From positions 62,001-126,000 of the forward strand of contig NZ_PVZG01000019.1 of assembly GCF_003002065.1 (NCBI RefSeq): a stretch of 64,000 bases of DNA, written 5' to 3'. A program made the translations under genes and the position numbers. Position 1 is the first letter of the stretch. Each line of letters starts with the position of its first letter. The notes under the pieces were generated by a model. That model saw nothing but the letters and a program-made list of their open reading frames with translations. It had not been told where the DNA came from and did no database searches. This stretch comes from Pseudosporangium ferrugineum. Its GTDB lineage: Bacteria > Actinomycetota > Actinomycetes > Mycobacteriales > Micromonosporaceae. Below, piece by piece: positions 1-7,976 of the stretch.

Positions 1-106
1 CCGGCCCGCCCGCGACCGCGGGCACCCCGCCGCCGGCCACCGACGCCACTCCGGCGGCCACCGCCAGCATCATCCCGAACGTACGACGGCTCGTCGAACT
101 CACCAC
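1..106 (-). CDS. Tat-exported protein, 5' fragment (runs off the window)
   Basis: Only the first ~35 codons are inside the window, reading leftward from a GTG at 106 (a second GTG follows at 103). GAGGGGAGC lies just upstream of the start. The peptide begins VSSTSRRTFGMM, followed by a hydrophobic Ala/Val/Gly stretch ending near PAVAG. SRRTFGM fits the twin-arginine pattern S/T-R-R-x-F, so the product is probably exported folded by the Tat system. The mature domain is not visible and no function can be given. A TATCCT -10-like element on the same strand lies at 142-147. Confidence 0.6.
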   Translation of the reverse strand, partial: MVSSTSRRTFGMMLAVAAGVASVAGGGVPAVAGGP

Positions 107-264
107 AGTGCTCCCCTCGGACCAACATCAACTTCGCCGCCAGGATAGGGTCCCGCATCGTCGTGATTGATGCCCATCAACACCGACTTGTCCGTACGGG
201 CAGCCAACCGTGACCGCCCGCCCCGGCGTGACGCTGTCCGGCCGCGGCTCTCGAGACCCGGGAC

Positions 265-648
265 GTGCGGTGGACCGGAGGAGCGCCTCGACCGGGGACG
301 AGTCGCCCACAGCTCGGACGGTCACGCCCGCTGCTTTCTGCCGACCGCCGGGAGGACGCCCGCCGACTACTGTCGGCGGGGATGGCGGTCGACGAGGTGG
401 CGATGGCGGCGGGCGGGTTCCGGCGGGTCGGGGAGGCCGAGGTGGTGCTGGCGTTTCTGCGGGGGGAGCTGGATTCGGCCCGGTTCGGGGCGGCGGTGCG
501 GCGGGCGGTCGCCGAGGCCGGCGGGCTGGATCTGGTGCGCAGGCCCGACCTCGGGTGCGAGGAGGAGAACCGGGCGCGGGAGCGGGCTCTGGCGGTGAGC
601 CGGGGGTGGCGGGACTCGGGGCTGTTCGACGGGTGGGGCTGCTTCTGA
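265..648 (+). CDS. small conserved-looking protein, function unknown
   Basis: A 127-codon frame from GTG 265. A shorter form from ATG 382 (88 aa) is equally possible. The part after residue ~27 has the composition of a real actinobacterial protein: helical, acidic/Ala-rich, with ADRREDARRLL, AEVVLAFLRGEL and a C-terminal SRGWRDSGLFDGW. The residues before that are Arg/Pro-rich and may be untranslated. No domain is recognised. It stops about 95 nt before the PilZ gene on the same strand. The start is the main uncertainty. Confidence 0.5.
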   Translation: MRWTGGAPRPGTSRPQLGRSRPLLSADRREDARRLLSAGMAVDEVAMAAGGFRRVGEAEVVLAFLRGELDSARFGAAVRRAVAEAGGLDLVRRPDLGCEEENRARERALAVSRGWRDSGLFDGWGCF

Positions 649-743
649 CGTACGCCGGAAGCGTGACGCCGGGCGGTGATGGCTCCGGAGCCGGAGCGGG
701 CGTGGCAGCGTGCGGGGAAGCGGCCCTACGAGCGGGAGATCCC

Positions 744-1331
744 ATGGTCACGATTCCGGCGGGCAGCACGCTCGTGCTGCGGTGCCCGGGGGAGCAGCCG
801 CTCGCGCTGATCTCGCTGGGCGAGGTCAGCGCCCCGTTCCTCGCCGAGCTTCCGCCGATCCCGGTGCTCGGCCCGGACGGTCCGGGCGTGCGCCGGTTCG
901 GGATTCTGGAGCTGGTCAGCAGCGCCGGCGTCACCTGGGTCGAGGCGGAGCTGCGGGACGGCGTCCTCACCCGGCTCGGCGATCCCCCCACCGACGTGGT
1001 GCAGCGCCGCGGGGCGGCCCGGAAGCCTGGCCTGTACGCCGCGACGGGCACCGCCGAGCTCGACTCCGAGCCGGGGCGCCGGCTGGTGGCGCTGTCGGGC
1101 CACGTCGAGGACGTGTCCACCAGCGGGCTGCTGCTGCGCGCCGTGCCCGCCGGCGGTGTGCACCTGCCGGCGGGCATCGTGCGGACGTTGCTGCACATCA
1201 GCATGCCGTGGGGCGACCTGGCGACGACGGTCACGACCGTCGAGCAGCGGGCCGACCTGCTGCGCGGCACGTACGCGTGGATGGGGCCGGCCGACGAGGA
1301 GGCCCTGCGCGCCTTCTGCGCGGCGCGCTGA
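744..1331 (+). CDS. PilZ-domain protein, probable c-di-GMP receptor
   Basis: 195 aa from ATG 744, preceded by GCGGGAG at the right distance. The N-terminal ~95 residues resemble the YcgR-N-like flap found before many PilZ domains. The PilZ domain begins near residue 93 with QRRGAARKP, giving the RxxxR motif. It continues to GHVEDVSTSGLLL, giving the DxSxxG motif; both motifs contact cyclic di-GMP in this family. No output domain follows, so it probably acts by binding a partner. The frame is open upstream to position 210, but that stretch is low-complexity Gly/Arg and lacks an RBS, so it was excluded. Confidence 0.75.
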   Translation: MVTIPAGSTLVLRCPGEQPLALISLGEVSAPFLAELPPIPVLGPDGPGVRRFGILELVSSAGVTWVEAELRDGVLTRLGDPPTDVVQRRGAARKPGLYAATGTAELDSEPGRRLVALSGHVEDVSTSGLLLRAVPAGGVHLPAGIVRTLLHISMPWGDLATTVTTVEQRADLLRGTYAWMGPADEEALRAFCAAR

Positions 1332-1334
1332 GCG

Positions 1335-1497
1335 TCAGGCCCCGCGCCGGACCCTGTGCAACCAGTCGGCGATCAGGGCGCCGCCAGCCTCCGGACCGCT
1401 CGAACACCGGCTCCAGCGGCAGCAGACTGCGATGGTCCAGACCGAATCCGTGGAGGAGCACCACCGGGACGCCCGAGCCGGCTTCATGGGTGAACAT
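1335..1497 (-). pseudogene. alpha/beta hydrolase remnant with large internal deletion
   Basis: Reading leftward from ATG 1497, the first ~34 residues are a typical alpha/beta-hydrolase start: a short strand, then VVLLHGFGLDHRS with the HG oxyanion-hole region, then LLPLEPVFER. About 20 codons later, in a different frame, comes a typical family C-terminus (ALIADWLHRV...) ending at a TGA at 1335. Family members have about 250-290 residues, so roughly 200 central codons, including nucleophile elbow and catalytic triad, are gone and the ends are out of frame. It is non-functional. Confidence 0.7.
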
Positions 1498-1515
1498 GCC
1501 GACAGGGTACGGGTG

Positions 1516-2682
1516 TCACGGCCGGTGGGCGTCGCGGACGAAGAGGAGGCCGTCGGTGTGGGGGAGGTCCGCCGGGTCGAGGGGGGCGTAGCCGTACCAG
1601 GGGGACACACGGGTGGCGGCCGGCCGGGCGGTCAGGGAGTGCGGGTCGAGGAGGAGGTGCGCCTGGCCGCAGGCGTACAGGAGGCCCTCGATGGTGTCCG
1701 GGGGTGGGGTGCCGACGTCGTGGTGGTGGATCGTGCCGACGGCGGTCGCGACGAAGGCGTAGACGTCGCCGAGGTGGGCGTCGACGATCGCGCCGGCGCT
1801 CCACCAGTGCAGGGGGGTGTCGCCCAGGGTCATGCTGCTCCGGGTCCGTTGCAGGTGGCTGTTGTGGGCGCTGACCAGGGTGGGGCCGCGGTCGGCGAGG
1901 GCGAGCAGGTTGGCGGCCATCATGGAGTCGCGGACGCCCAGCAGCCGCGTCAGCCTCCCGGGTGACGTGTCCGCCATCCAGTAGTGGTAGCTCAGCAGGC
2001 CGGTGGCGGTACGCCCGTACAGCCGCGCCCGGTCCCAGTCCTCCCGGGACGAGCCGGCGATCAGCTCGGGGGTCCGCGCGTCGAGCAGCGCCACCAGGTC
2101 GTCCGCGAGGAGCCGGAGCCGGCGGGCGTCGGCGGTGCGCCCGGCGGACGCGGACGGGTCCCGCATCGCGGCGGGGTCGGGCCACCGGTCGTCGGGGCCG
2201 AGCAGGCGGTCGAGGGTCTCCGCGGTGCACGGCAGCAGGTCGGCGTCGACCCCGGCGGCCAGGTACGCGTGCAGCCCGGTGAGCGCCTGCCGCGGGCTCT
2301 CCGCCCCGGTGATCTCCAGCGGGCCGTCGAACCCGGCGAAGCGCACCCGGTCAGCCGCGGGCCGCCCGTCGTTGTACGCGCGCATCCAGCCCACCAGCTC
2401 CCGGTTGCCCGCGAAGGCGCCCCATCCGTGGCTGAAGCCGCGGGCCATCACCTCGTCGGGATCGCCGGCGCCCGTGGCGACGTACGCGTCGACGAGCTCG
2501 CCCCGCAGGCAGTCGCTCTCGATCGTGATCGTGCGGTATCCGTGCTCCTCGACGAGGCCGCGGAACAGGTCGTTGCGGACCCGCAGGAGATCGTCCTCGC
2601 CGTGGGTGGGTTCGCCCAGCGCGAGCAGCCGCGGCCGGCCGGGGAGCAGGGCCATCAGGGTGGAGGCGTCGACGGAAGTCAT
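1516..2682 (-). CDS. erythromycin esterase family protein
   Basis: 388 aa from ATG 2682. The N-terminus carries ALGEPTHGEDD and then TITIESD, which match the GExxHG...E signature of the erythromycin-esterase (Ere/succinoglycan-biosynthesis) superfamily. Further His residues (SAHNSH, HHHD) fit a metal- or base-dependent hydrolase. No signal peptide is present, so it is cytosolic. Ere enzymes open macrolide lactones, but most actinomycete homologues have unknown substrates, so resistance is only a possibility. It is divergent from a double-HTH MerR regulator 58 nt away with a shared palindrome (2687-2702), suggesting that regulator controls it. Confidence 0.8.
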   Translation of the reverse strand: MTSVDASTLMALLPGRPRLLALGEPTHGEDDLLRVRNDLFRGLVEEHGYRTITIESDCLRGELVDAYVATGAGDPDEVMARGFSHGWGAFAGNRELVGWMRAYNDGRPAADRVRFAGFDGPLEITGAESPRQALTGLHAYLAAGVDADLLPCTAETLDRLLGPDDRWPDPAAMRDPSASAGRTADARRLRLLADDLVALLDARTPELIAGSSREDWDRARLYGRTATGLLSYHYWMADTSPGRLTRLLGVRDSMMAANLLALADRGPTLVSAHNSHLQRTRSSMTLGDTPLHWWSAGAIVDAHLGDVYAFVATAVGTIHHHDVGTPPPDTIEGLLYACGQAHLLLDPHSLTARPAATRVSPWYGYAPLDPADLPHTDGLLFVRDAHRP

Positions 2683-2686
2683 GCCC

Positions 2687-2702
2687 TCAACGCTATCGTT
2701 GA
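2687..2702. promoter_or_regulatory. 16-bp palindrome between the esterase and MerR genes
   Basis: TCAACG-ctat-CGTTGA is a perfect 6-bp inverted repeat five bases upstream of the esterase start and about 40 bases upstream of the MerR start. MerR-family proteins bind such dyads in divergent promoters, so this is the best candidate operator. Binding is inferred. Confidence 0.45.
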
Positions 2703-2740
2703 ACCGACGGTGGAGACTTTGACGAGGTCAGACGGGGATC

Positions 2741-3445
2741 ATGGCGCATAACCCTCAAAGCGGTGGTCAGCTCCGCCCGGTGGATCTGGCGCGCCGCCAC
2801 GGCCTTTCGGCGCAGGCGGTCCGCAACTACGAGGCCGCGGGCATCCTCCCGGCCGCCGCGCGCACCGCGAGCGGCTACCGCGTCTACACGCAGGCGCACG
2901 CGCGGGCGCTGGGCGCCTTCCTGGCCCTGCTGCCGGGGCACGGGCACCAGGCCGCCGCCGCGATCATGCGGGCGGTGAACGCCGGCGCCGAGGCGGAGGC
3001 GTTCCGGCTCATCGACGAGAGTCACGCCCAGCTCGCCGACGACCGGAGCACGGTGCGGGCCGTGGAGGGCGCCCTGGGCGACCTCGCGCCGGTGGCCGAC
3101 GACCGCGGCGAGACGTTCGTCGGGCCGCTGGCGCGGCGGCTCGGCCTGCGCCCGGCGACGCTGCGCAAATGGGAACGCGCCGGGGTGGTCCGGCCGCGCC
3201 GGGACCCGCGTACGGGTTACCGCGTCTACACGGCGGCCGACGTCCGCGACGCCCGCCTCGCCCACCAGCTGCGCCGGGGCGGCTACCGGCTCGACCGGGT
3301 GGCGGCCGTGATCGCGCAGGTGCGCTCGGCCGGCGGCGTCGCACCGGTGGCGGCGATGCTGGACGAATGGCATGCCCGGCTCGCGGCCCGCGGCCGGGCG
3401 ATGCTCGCCGGCGCGGCGGCACTCGACGGATATCTGAATTCCTGA
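2741..3445 (+). CDS. TioE-like regulator with two MerR HTH domains
   Basis: 234 aa from ATG 2741. Two MerR-type winged helix-turn-helix modules are visible. The first covers residues ~8-70 (LRPVDLARRHGLSAQAVRNY, then ASGYRVYTQAHARAL). The second covers ~127-190 (FVGPLARRLGLRPATLRKWE, then TGYRVYTAADVRDARL). Tandem HTH architecture in one chain is characteristic of TioE-family regulators and replaces the usual dimer of single-HTH subunits. No cysteine metal site or drug-binding domain is evident. It probably senses a small molecule and controls the divergent esterase gene. Confidence 0.8.
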   Translation: MAHNPQSGGQLRPVDLARRHGLSAQAVRNYEAAGILPAAARTASGYRVYTQAHARALGAFLALLPGHGHQAAAAIMRAVNAGAEAEAFRLIDESHAQLADDRSTVRAVEGALGDLAPVADDRGETFVGPLARRLGLRPATLRKWERAGVVRPRRDPRTGYRVYTAADVRDARLAHQLRRGGYRLDRVAAVIAQVRSAGGVAPVAAMLDEWHARLAARGRAMLAGAAALDGYLNS

Positions 3446-3505
3446 ATGCGTCAACCGGTCACTTTGTAACTGCACGTGTTGCCGTTGTCGGTCTAGGGTG
3501 AGCGG

Positions 3506-4534
3506 ATGGACACGGCAGGGGCGGTCGATCGCGACCCCGGTCCGGCCACGACCGACTCGGACGTCGCCGCGCGGGCCGCGCTCAGGACGACCGATGTGGA
3601 CGAAGCGCGGGCGTTCTGCCGGCGCGTGTTCTACGGCCCGCTGGAGGTCAAACCGGCCGGCGACACCGACGCCTTCCACTTCGCAGGCGACGTCACCCAG
3701 ATCGGGCCGCTGACCATCGGCGAGGTCAGCTACGGGGTGGAGATCTGCGTCGCCATCGGGGATCTGCGGACGGCGTACCACGTGCTGGCCCCGGTCACCG
3801 GCGAGGTGCGGGTCCAGCACCGCGGCACCTCGACGACCGCCGACCCGGGCCGCGCGGCGGTGTTCCAGCCCGCCGGCGACATCGACCTGCGCTGGTCGGC
3901 GGACTGCCGCCTGTTCAGCGTCAAGGTGGAGCGGCTGGCGTTCGAGCGCGAGCTGGAGGCGGCGCACGACGCGCCCGGCGGCTCGCCGCTGCCGCTGGGC
4001 GCCACGTTCGGCCTCGCCGCCGGGCCGGGTCGCAGCTGGATGGCGCTGACCCGGCTGCTGCACGCCGAGCTGCGGGAGCCGGACGGGATCGCCGCCCAGC
4101 CGTGGCTGCTGCGCCGCTGGCGGGACCTGGCGATCAGCACCCTGGCCGGCGCGGTCGAGCACTCGTCGGGCGACGGGGCGACGGGACGGCCGACGGCGCG
4201 CCGCCCCCGTACGGTGAAACGCACGCTCGACGCGATGCACGCCGAGCCCGGCCGGTCGTTCACCGCGGCGGAGCTGGCCGGCATCGCCGGGGTCGGCATC
4301 CGGGTGCTGCAGGACTCGTTCCGCCGCCACGTGGGCGTGCCGCCGCTGACCTATCTGCGCCGGCTGCGCCTCGAGGGGGTGCACGCCGAGCTGACCCGGG
4401 CCGACCGGGGCGAGGTGAGCGTCAGCGAGGTCGCGTACCGGTGGGGCTTCACCCACCTGGGCCGGTTCGCCGGCGCCTACCGGGCCCGCTACGGGGTGTC
4501 GCCGTCGCAGACGCTGCGCGGCGACCGCCCGTAG
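3506..4534 (+). CDS. AraC-family transcriptional regulator
   Basis: 342 aa from ATG 3506. The N-terminal ~200 residues form an AraC-binding-domain-like cupin region (PLTIGEVSYGVEI, VLAPVTGEVRVQHRG). The last ~100 residues are an AraC HTH domain: FTAAELAGIAGVGIRVLQDS is the first helix-turn-helix, and VSEVAYRWGFTHLGRFAGAY is the classic second signature. The sensed ligand and targets are unknown. A TAGGGT -10-like hexamer at 3494-3499 puts transcription at or next to the ATG, so the mRNA may be leaderless. Confidence 0.85.
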   Translation: MDTAGAVDRDPGPATTDSDVAARAALRTTDVDEARAFCRRVFYGPLEVKPAGDTDAFHFAGDVTQIGPLTIGEVSYGVEICVAIGDLRTAYHVLAPVTGEVRVQHRGTSTTADPGRAAVFQPAGDIDLRWSADCRLFSVKVERLAFERELEAAHDAPGGSPLPLGATFGLAAGPGRSWMALTRLLHAELREPDGIAAQPWLLRRWRDLAISTLAGAVEHSSGDGATGRPTARRPRTVKRTLDAMHAEPGRSFTAAELAGIAGVGIRVLQDSFRRHVGVPPLTYLRRLRLEGVHAELTRADRGEVSVSEVAYRWGFTHLGRFAGAYRARYGVSPSQTLRGDRP

Positions 4535-4546
4535 CGCCGGGCCGGG

Positions 4547-5779
4547 TCACGGCTCGATGCGCTGGCCCTTGCCGACGACCACGATGCCGCTGTCGCTGAC
4601 CGTGTAGCGCTTGCGGTCCTTCTCGAGGTCGACGCCGACCTGTGCGCCCTCGGGCACGACGACGTTCTTGTCGAGGATCGCGTTGCGGATCACCGCCCGC
4701 CGGCCCACCTGGACGCCCTCCATGATGACCGAGCTCTCCACGTGGGCCCACGAGTTCACCCGGACGTTGGGGGAGATGACCGAGCGTTCGACCAGCGCGC
4801 CGGAGACCACCACGCCGGGGGAGATCATCGACTCGATGGCGCGGCCGGAGCGGTCGTCGTACCCGTGGACGAACTTCGCCGGCGGCCAGGAGCCGTAGTT
4901 GGTGTAGATCGGCCAGTCCATGTTGTAGAGGTTGAAGACCGGCAGGGTCGCGATGAGGTCCATGTGGGCCTCGTAGAACGAGTCGAGCGTCCCCACGTCG
5001 CGCCAGTAGCCGCGGTCGCGGTCGGTGCTGCCCGGCACCTCGTTGTCGCGGAAGTCGTAGACGTTGGCCTCGCCGCGCTCGACGAGCATGGGGATGATGT
5101 TGCCGCCCATGTCGTGCTTGCTGTCCGGGTTCCGCGCGTCGGCGCTGACCGCCTCGCACAGGGCCCGGGTGGTGAAGACGTAGTTGCCCATCGACGCGTA
5201 GATCTCGTCAGGGGCGTCGGGCAGGCCGTCGACCTCCGTGGGCTTCTCCCGGAACGCCCGGATCCGCTTGCCGTCCTCGGCCACGTCGATGACGCCGAAC
5301 TGGTCCGACATCGCCTTGGGCTGGCGGATGCCGGCCACGGTCACCGCGGCGCCCGAGGCGATGTGGTCGTTGACCATCTGCTTCGGGTCCATGCGGTAGA
5401 TGTGGTCGGCGCCGAAGACGATGACGTAGTCGGGGTTCTCGTCGTTGATGAGGTTGAGGCTCTGGTAGATCGCGTCCGCGGAGCCGGCGAACCAGCGCGG
5501 GCCGAGCCGCTGCTGGGCCGGCACGGGCGTCACGTAGTTGCCGAGCAGCGTCGACATCCGCCACGTCTTGGTGATGTGCCGGTCGAGCGAGTGGGACTTG
5601 TACTGGGTCAGCACGACGATCTTCAGGAAGCCGCCGTTGGCCAGATTCGAGAGGACGAAGTCGATCATGCGGTAGATGCCGCCGAACGGGACGCCGGGCT
5701 TGGCCCGGTCCGCGGTGAGAGGCATCAGGCGCTTGCCTTCGCCACCTGCCAGAACGATCGCGAGCACCTTGACAGCCAT
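4547..5779 (-). CDS. glgC: glucose-1-phosphate adenylyltransferase
   Basis: 410 aa from ATG 5779, the usual actinobacterial GlgC length. It makes ADP-glucose from ATP and glucose-1-phosphate. The nucleotidyltransferase signature is at residues ~8-27 (VLAGGEGKRLMPLT...KP). RWFAGSADAIYQ, VFGADHIYRMD and GYWRDVGTLDSFYEAH are typical GlgC blocks. The C-terminal third is the left-handed beta-helix (SVISPNVRVNSWAHV, IRNAILDKNVVVP). It is divergent from glgA with only a 60-nt gap. The same GlgC/GlgM arrangement (Rv1213/Rv1212c) in mycobacteria supplies ADP-glucose for maltose-1-phosphate synthesis. Confidence 0.95.
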   Translation of the reverse strand: MAVKVLAIVLAGGEGKRLMPLTADRAKPGVPFGGIYRMIDFVLSNLANGGFLKIVVLTQYKSHSLDRHITKTWRMSTLLGNYVTPVPAQQRLGPRWFAGSADAIYQSLNLINDENPDYVIVFGADHIYRMDPKQMVNDHIASGAAVTVAGIRQPKAMSDQFGVIDVAEDGKRIRAFREKPTEVDGLPDAPDEIYASMGNYVFTTRALCEAVSADARNPDSKHDMGGNIIPMLVERGEANVYDFRDNEVPGSTDRDRGYWRDVGTLDSFYEAHMDLIATLPVFNLYNMDWPIYTNYGSWPPAKFVHGYDDRSGRAIESMISPGVVVSGALVERSVISPNVRVNSWAHVESSVIMEGVQVGRRAVIRNAILDKNVVVPEGAQVGVDLEKDRKRYTVSDSGIVVVGKGQRIEP

Positions 5780-5839
5780 GACCGAGACGCTAACTTTCCT
5801 GCCGCGCTCACGCCAGTCGAAAGGCTTATTCTGCGTGGC

Positions 5840-7063
5840 GTGACCGACTCGCGTACGAAACCCGGCCCCGGCAGCCTCCGCGTCGACCTGTTCACCCGGG
5901 AGTATCCGCCGGAGGTCTACGGCGGTGCGGGTGTGCACGTCGAGTATCTCGCCCGGGACCTGCGCCCCCTGGCCGACGTGCGGGTGCACTGCTTCGGCGC
6001 GGAGCGCGACGAGCCGGGCGTGACCGCGTACCCCGATCCGGCCGGGCTCGCCGGGGCGAACGCCGCCCTGCGCACCATGGGCGTCGACCTGGCGATGGCC
6101 GCGGGCGCCGAGGGCACCGGCATCGTGCACAGCCACACCTGGTACGCCAACTTCGCCGGGCACACCGCGAAGCTTCTGTACGGCGTACCGCACGTGGTCA
6201 CCACGCACAGCCTCGAGCCGCTGCGCCCCTGGAAGGCCGAGCAGCTCGGCGGCGGGTACGCCCTCTCGTCGTTCTGCGAGCGCACCGCGATCGAGGCGGC
6301 GGACGCCGTCATCGCCGTGTCCGCCGGCATGAAGCGGGACGTGCTCACGGCGTACCCGGGCGTCGACCCCGACCGGATCCGGGTGGTCTACAACGGCATC
6401 GACACCACCCAGTACGCCCCGGACCGCGGCACCGCCGTGATCGAGCGCCTCGGCATCGACCTGAACCGGCCCAGCGTGGTGTTCGTCGGGCGGATCACCC
6501 GGCAGAAGGGCCTGCCGTACCTGCTGCGGGCGTGCCACGAGCTGCCCCCGGAGACGCAGATCGTGCTGCTCGCCGGCGCCCCCGACACGCCCGGGATCGC
6601 CGCCGAGGTGGAGACCCTGGCGACCCGGCTGCGCGAGGCGCGCGACGAGCACGGCGTGATCTGGGTGCAGGAGATGCTGCCCAAGCACGAGGTCGTGCAG
6701 GTCCTGACGCACGCCACGGTGTTCGTCTGCCCGTCGATCTACGAGCCGATGGGCATCGTCAACCTGGAGGCGATGGCCTGCGAGACCGCGGTGGTCGCCA
6801 CCGCGACGGGGGGCATCCCGGAGGTCGTCGCCGACGGCGAGACCGGCCTGCTCGTGCCGATCGAGCAGGTCCCGGACGGCACCGGCACGCCGGTCGACCC
6901 GGACAAGTTCGTGGCCGACCTCGCGGCGACCATGCGCCGGCTGATCGAGGACCCGGCCCTGGCCGCGCGGATGGGCCTGGCCGGGCGCCGCCGCGCCGAG
7001 GACAAGTTCTCCTGGGCCACGATCGCCGAGGACACCCTCGAGGTCTACCGCTCGCTGCTCTGA
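5840..7063 (+). CDS. glgA: actinobacterial glycogen synthase / maltose-1-phosphate synthase
   Basis: 407 aa from GTG 5840. GT-B fold glycosyltransferase of the family first called GlgA and renamed GlgM in M. tuberculosis (Rv1212c). Blocks seen are FTREYPPEVYGGAGVHVEYL (glycogen-synthase-like N-terminus), HSHTWYANFAGH, VFVGRITRQKGLPYL, and the GT4 donor-site E-x7-E stretch around SIYEPMGIVNLEAMACETAV. In mycobacteria the enzyme transfers glucose from ADP-glucose to glucose-1-phosphate to feed GlgE; classical glycogen elongation remains possible here. TATTCT at 5827-5832 would place the 5' end on the GTG, so it may be leaderless. Its end overlaps the convergent oxidoreductase by 19 nt. Confidence 0.9.
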   Translation: MTDSRTKPGPGSLRVDLFTREYPPEVYGGAGVHVEYLARDLRPLADVRVHCFGAERDEPGVTAYPDPAGLAGANAALRTMGVDLAMAAGAEGTGIVHSHTWYANFAGHTAKLLYGVPHVVTTHSLEPLRPWKAEQLGGGYALSSFCERTAIEAADAVIAVSAGMKRDVLTAYPGVDPDRIRVVYNGIDTTQYAPDRGTAVIERLGIDLNRPSVVFVGRITRQKGLPYLLRACHELPPETQIVLLAGAPDTPGIAAEVETLATRLREARDEHGVIWVQEMLPKHEVVQVLTHATVFVCPSIYEPMGIVNLEAMACETAVVATATGGIPEVVADGETGLLVPIEQVPDGTGTPVDPDKFVADLAATMRRLIEDPALAARMGLAGRRRAEDKFSWATIAEDTLEVYRSLL

Positions 7064-7944
7064 AGCACCGCCGTCGCCGCCGCGCGCCCGGACAGCCAGG
7101 CCGTCTGGACGCGCGGCCTGCCGAACGCGTCCCCGGCGAGCCACACCCGCCCGTCGGTCGCGTACGGCCCGGTGCCGGGGGCGGGCTGCGCGTAGGTCCA
7201 GCGGTGCACGCGGACGCCGGGCCGCGCCCGGATGCCCAGCACCTCGGCCACCGCCCCGGCGAGCACCGGCCCCGCGGCGTCCGGGGCGGCGAGGTGGTCC
7301 GCCGCCAGCCCGGGGGTCGAGTGGGCGACCAGCACCGGGGCGCCGTCGCCGCGCCGGTCACCGTCGTCGCAGACCGTCGCGAGCACCGGGTGGTCGTTGA
7401 CGAACGCGCCGTGAAAATCACCCCAGACCCGTTCCGGGTACGTGAGGACGGCCGTGAGCACCGGCTGCCACCGCTGGCCCCGGGCGGCGTCCGCGACCCC
7501 CGCCGGAGGCCCGAGGCGCAGGGCCTGGGGTCCCGGCATGGCGAGCACGACCGCGTCCGCGTCCCGCGGCAGCGTGCGCACCTCGTGCTCCAGGGTCACG
7601 TCGAGGCCCTCCGCCAGGTCCTCCGCGAGCGAGCGCAGGCCGCCCGGCGCCGCCCACCGCACCGGGCCGCGGGCCGGCGAACCCGGATACACCGCGAACG
7701 TGTCCGTCCACGGCCGGGCGAGGCCCCGGTCCTGCCAGCGGGCGGCGAGGGCGGCGAAACCCGGGTCGTCGGCGACGAGGTACGCGGCGCCGATGTCGGC
7801 GTACCGGCCGTCATAACGCCTGCTCGCGAGGCGCCCGCCGACCACCCGGCCGCGTTCCAGGACGCGGACCCGCGCGCCGCCGTCCGTCAGCGCGCGGGCA
7901 CAGGCCAGCCCGGCGATTCCCGCCCCGATCACGACCACGTTCAT
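7045..7944 (-). CDS. FAD-dependent amine-oxidase/renalase-like oxidoreductase
   Basis: 299 aa from ATG 7944. The N-terminus is a Rossmann dinucleotide fold (VVVIGAGIAGLACARAL, GxGxxG), then ERGRVVGGRLASRR, the GG-motif of the amine oxidase group. Near the C-terminus VWLAGDAFGRPRVQTAWLSG is the FAD-closing GD motif. Length and layout match bacterial renalase-like proteins; the substrate is unknown. It is a single gene, convergent with glgA (19-nt overlap). TAGCGT (complement of 7951-7956) sits 7 nt before the ATG, so a leaderless transcript is likely. Confidence 0.8.
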   Translation of the reverse strand: MNVVVIGAGIAGLACARALTDGGARVRVLERGRVVGGRLASRRYDGRYADIGAAYLVADDPGFAALAARWQDRGLARPWTDTFAVYPGSPARGPVRWAAPGGLRSLAEDLAEGLDVTLEHEVRTLPRDADAVVLAMPGPQALRLGPPAGVADAARGQRWQPVLTAVLTYPERVWGDFHGAFVNDHPVLATVCDDGDRRGDGAPVLVAHSTPGLAADHLAAPDAAGPVLAGAVAEVLGIRARPGVRVHRWTYAQPAPGTGPYATDGRVWLAGDAFGRPRVQTAWLSGRAAATAVLQSSER

Positions 7945-7976
7945 GCCACCACGCTAGGACCGGGCACACTGGGTGG

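Noticed and set aside
4547..7144. 865-codon minus-strand frame covering glgC and the glgA region
   Set aside because: Only the glgC part (from 5779) is real; the upstream half is the shadow of glgA, His/Val/Arg-rich with no RBS.
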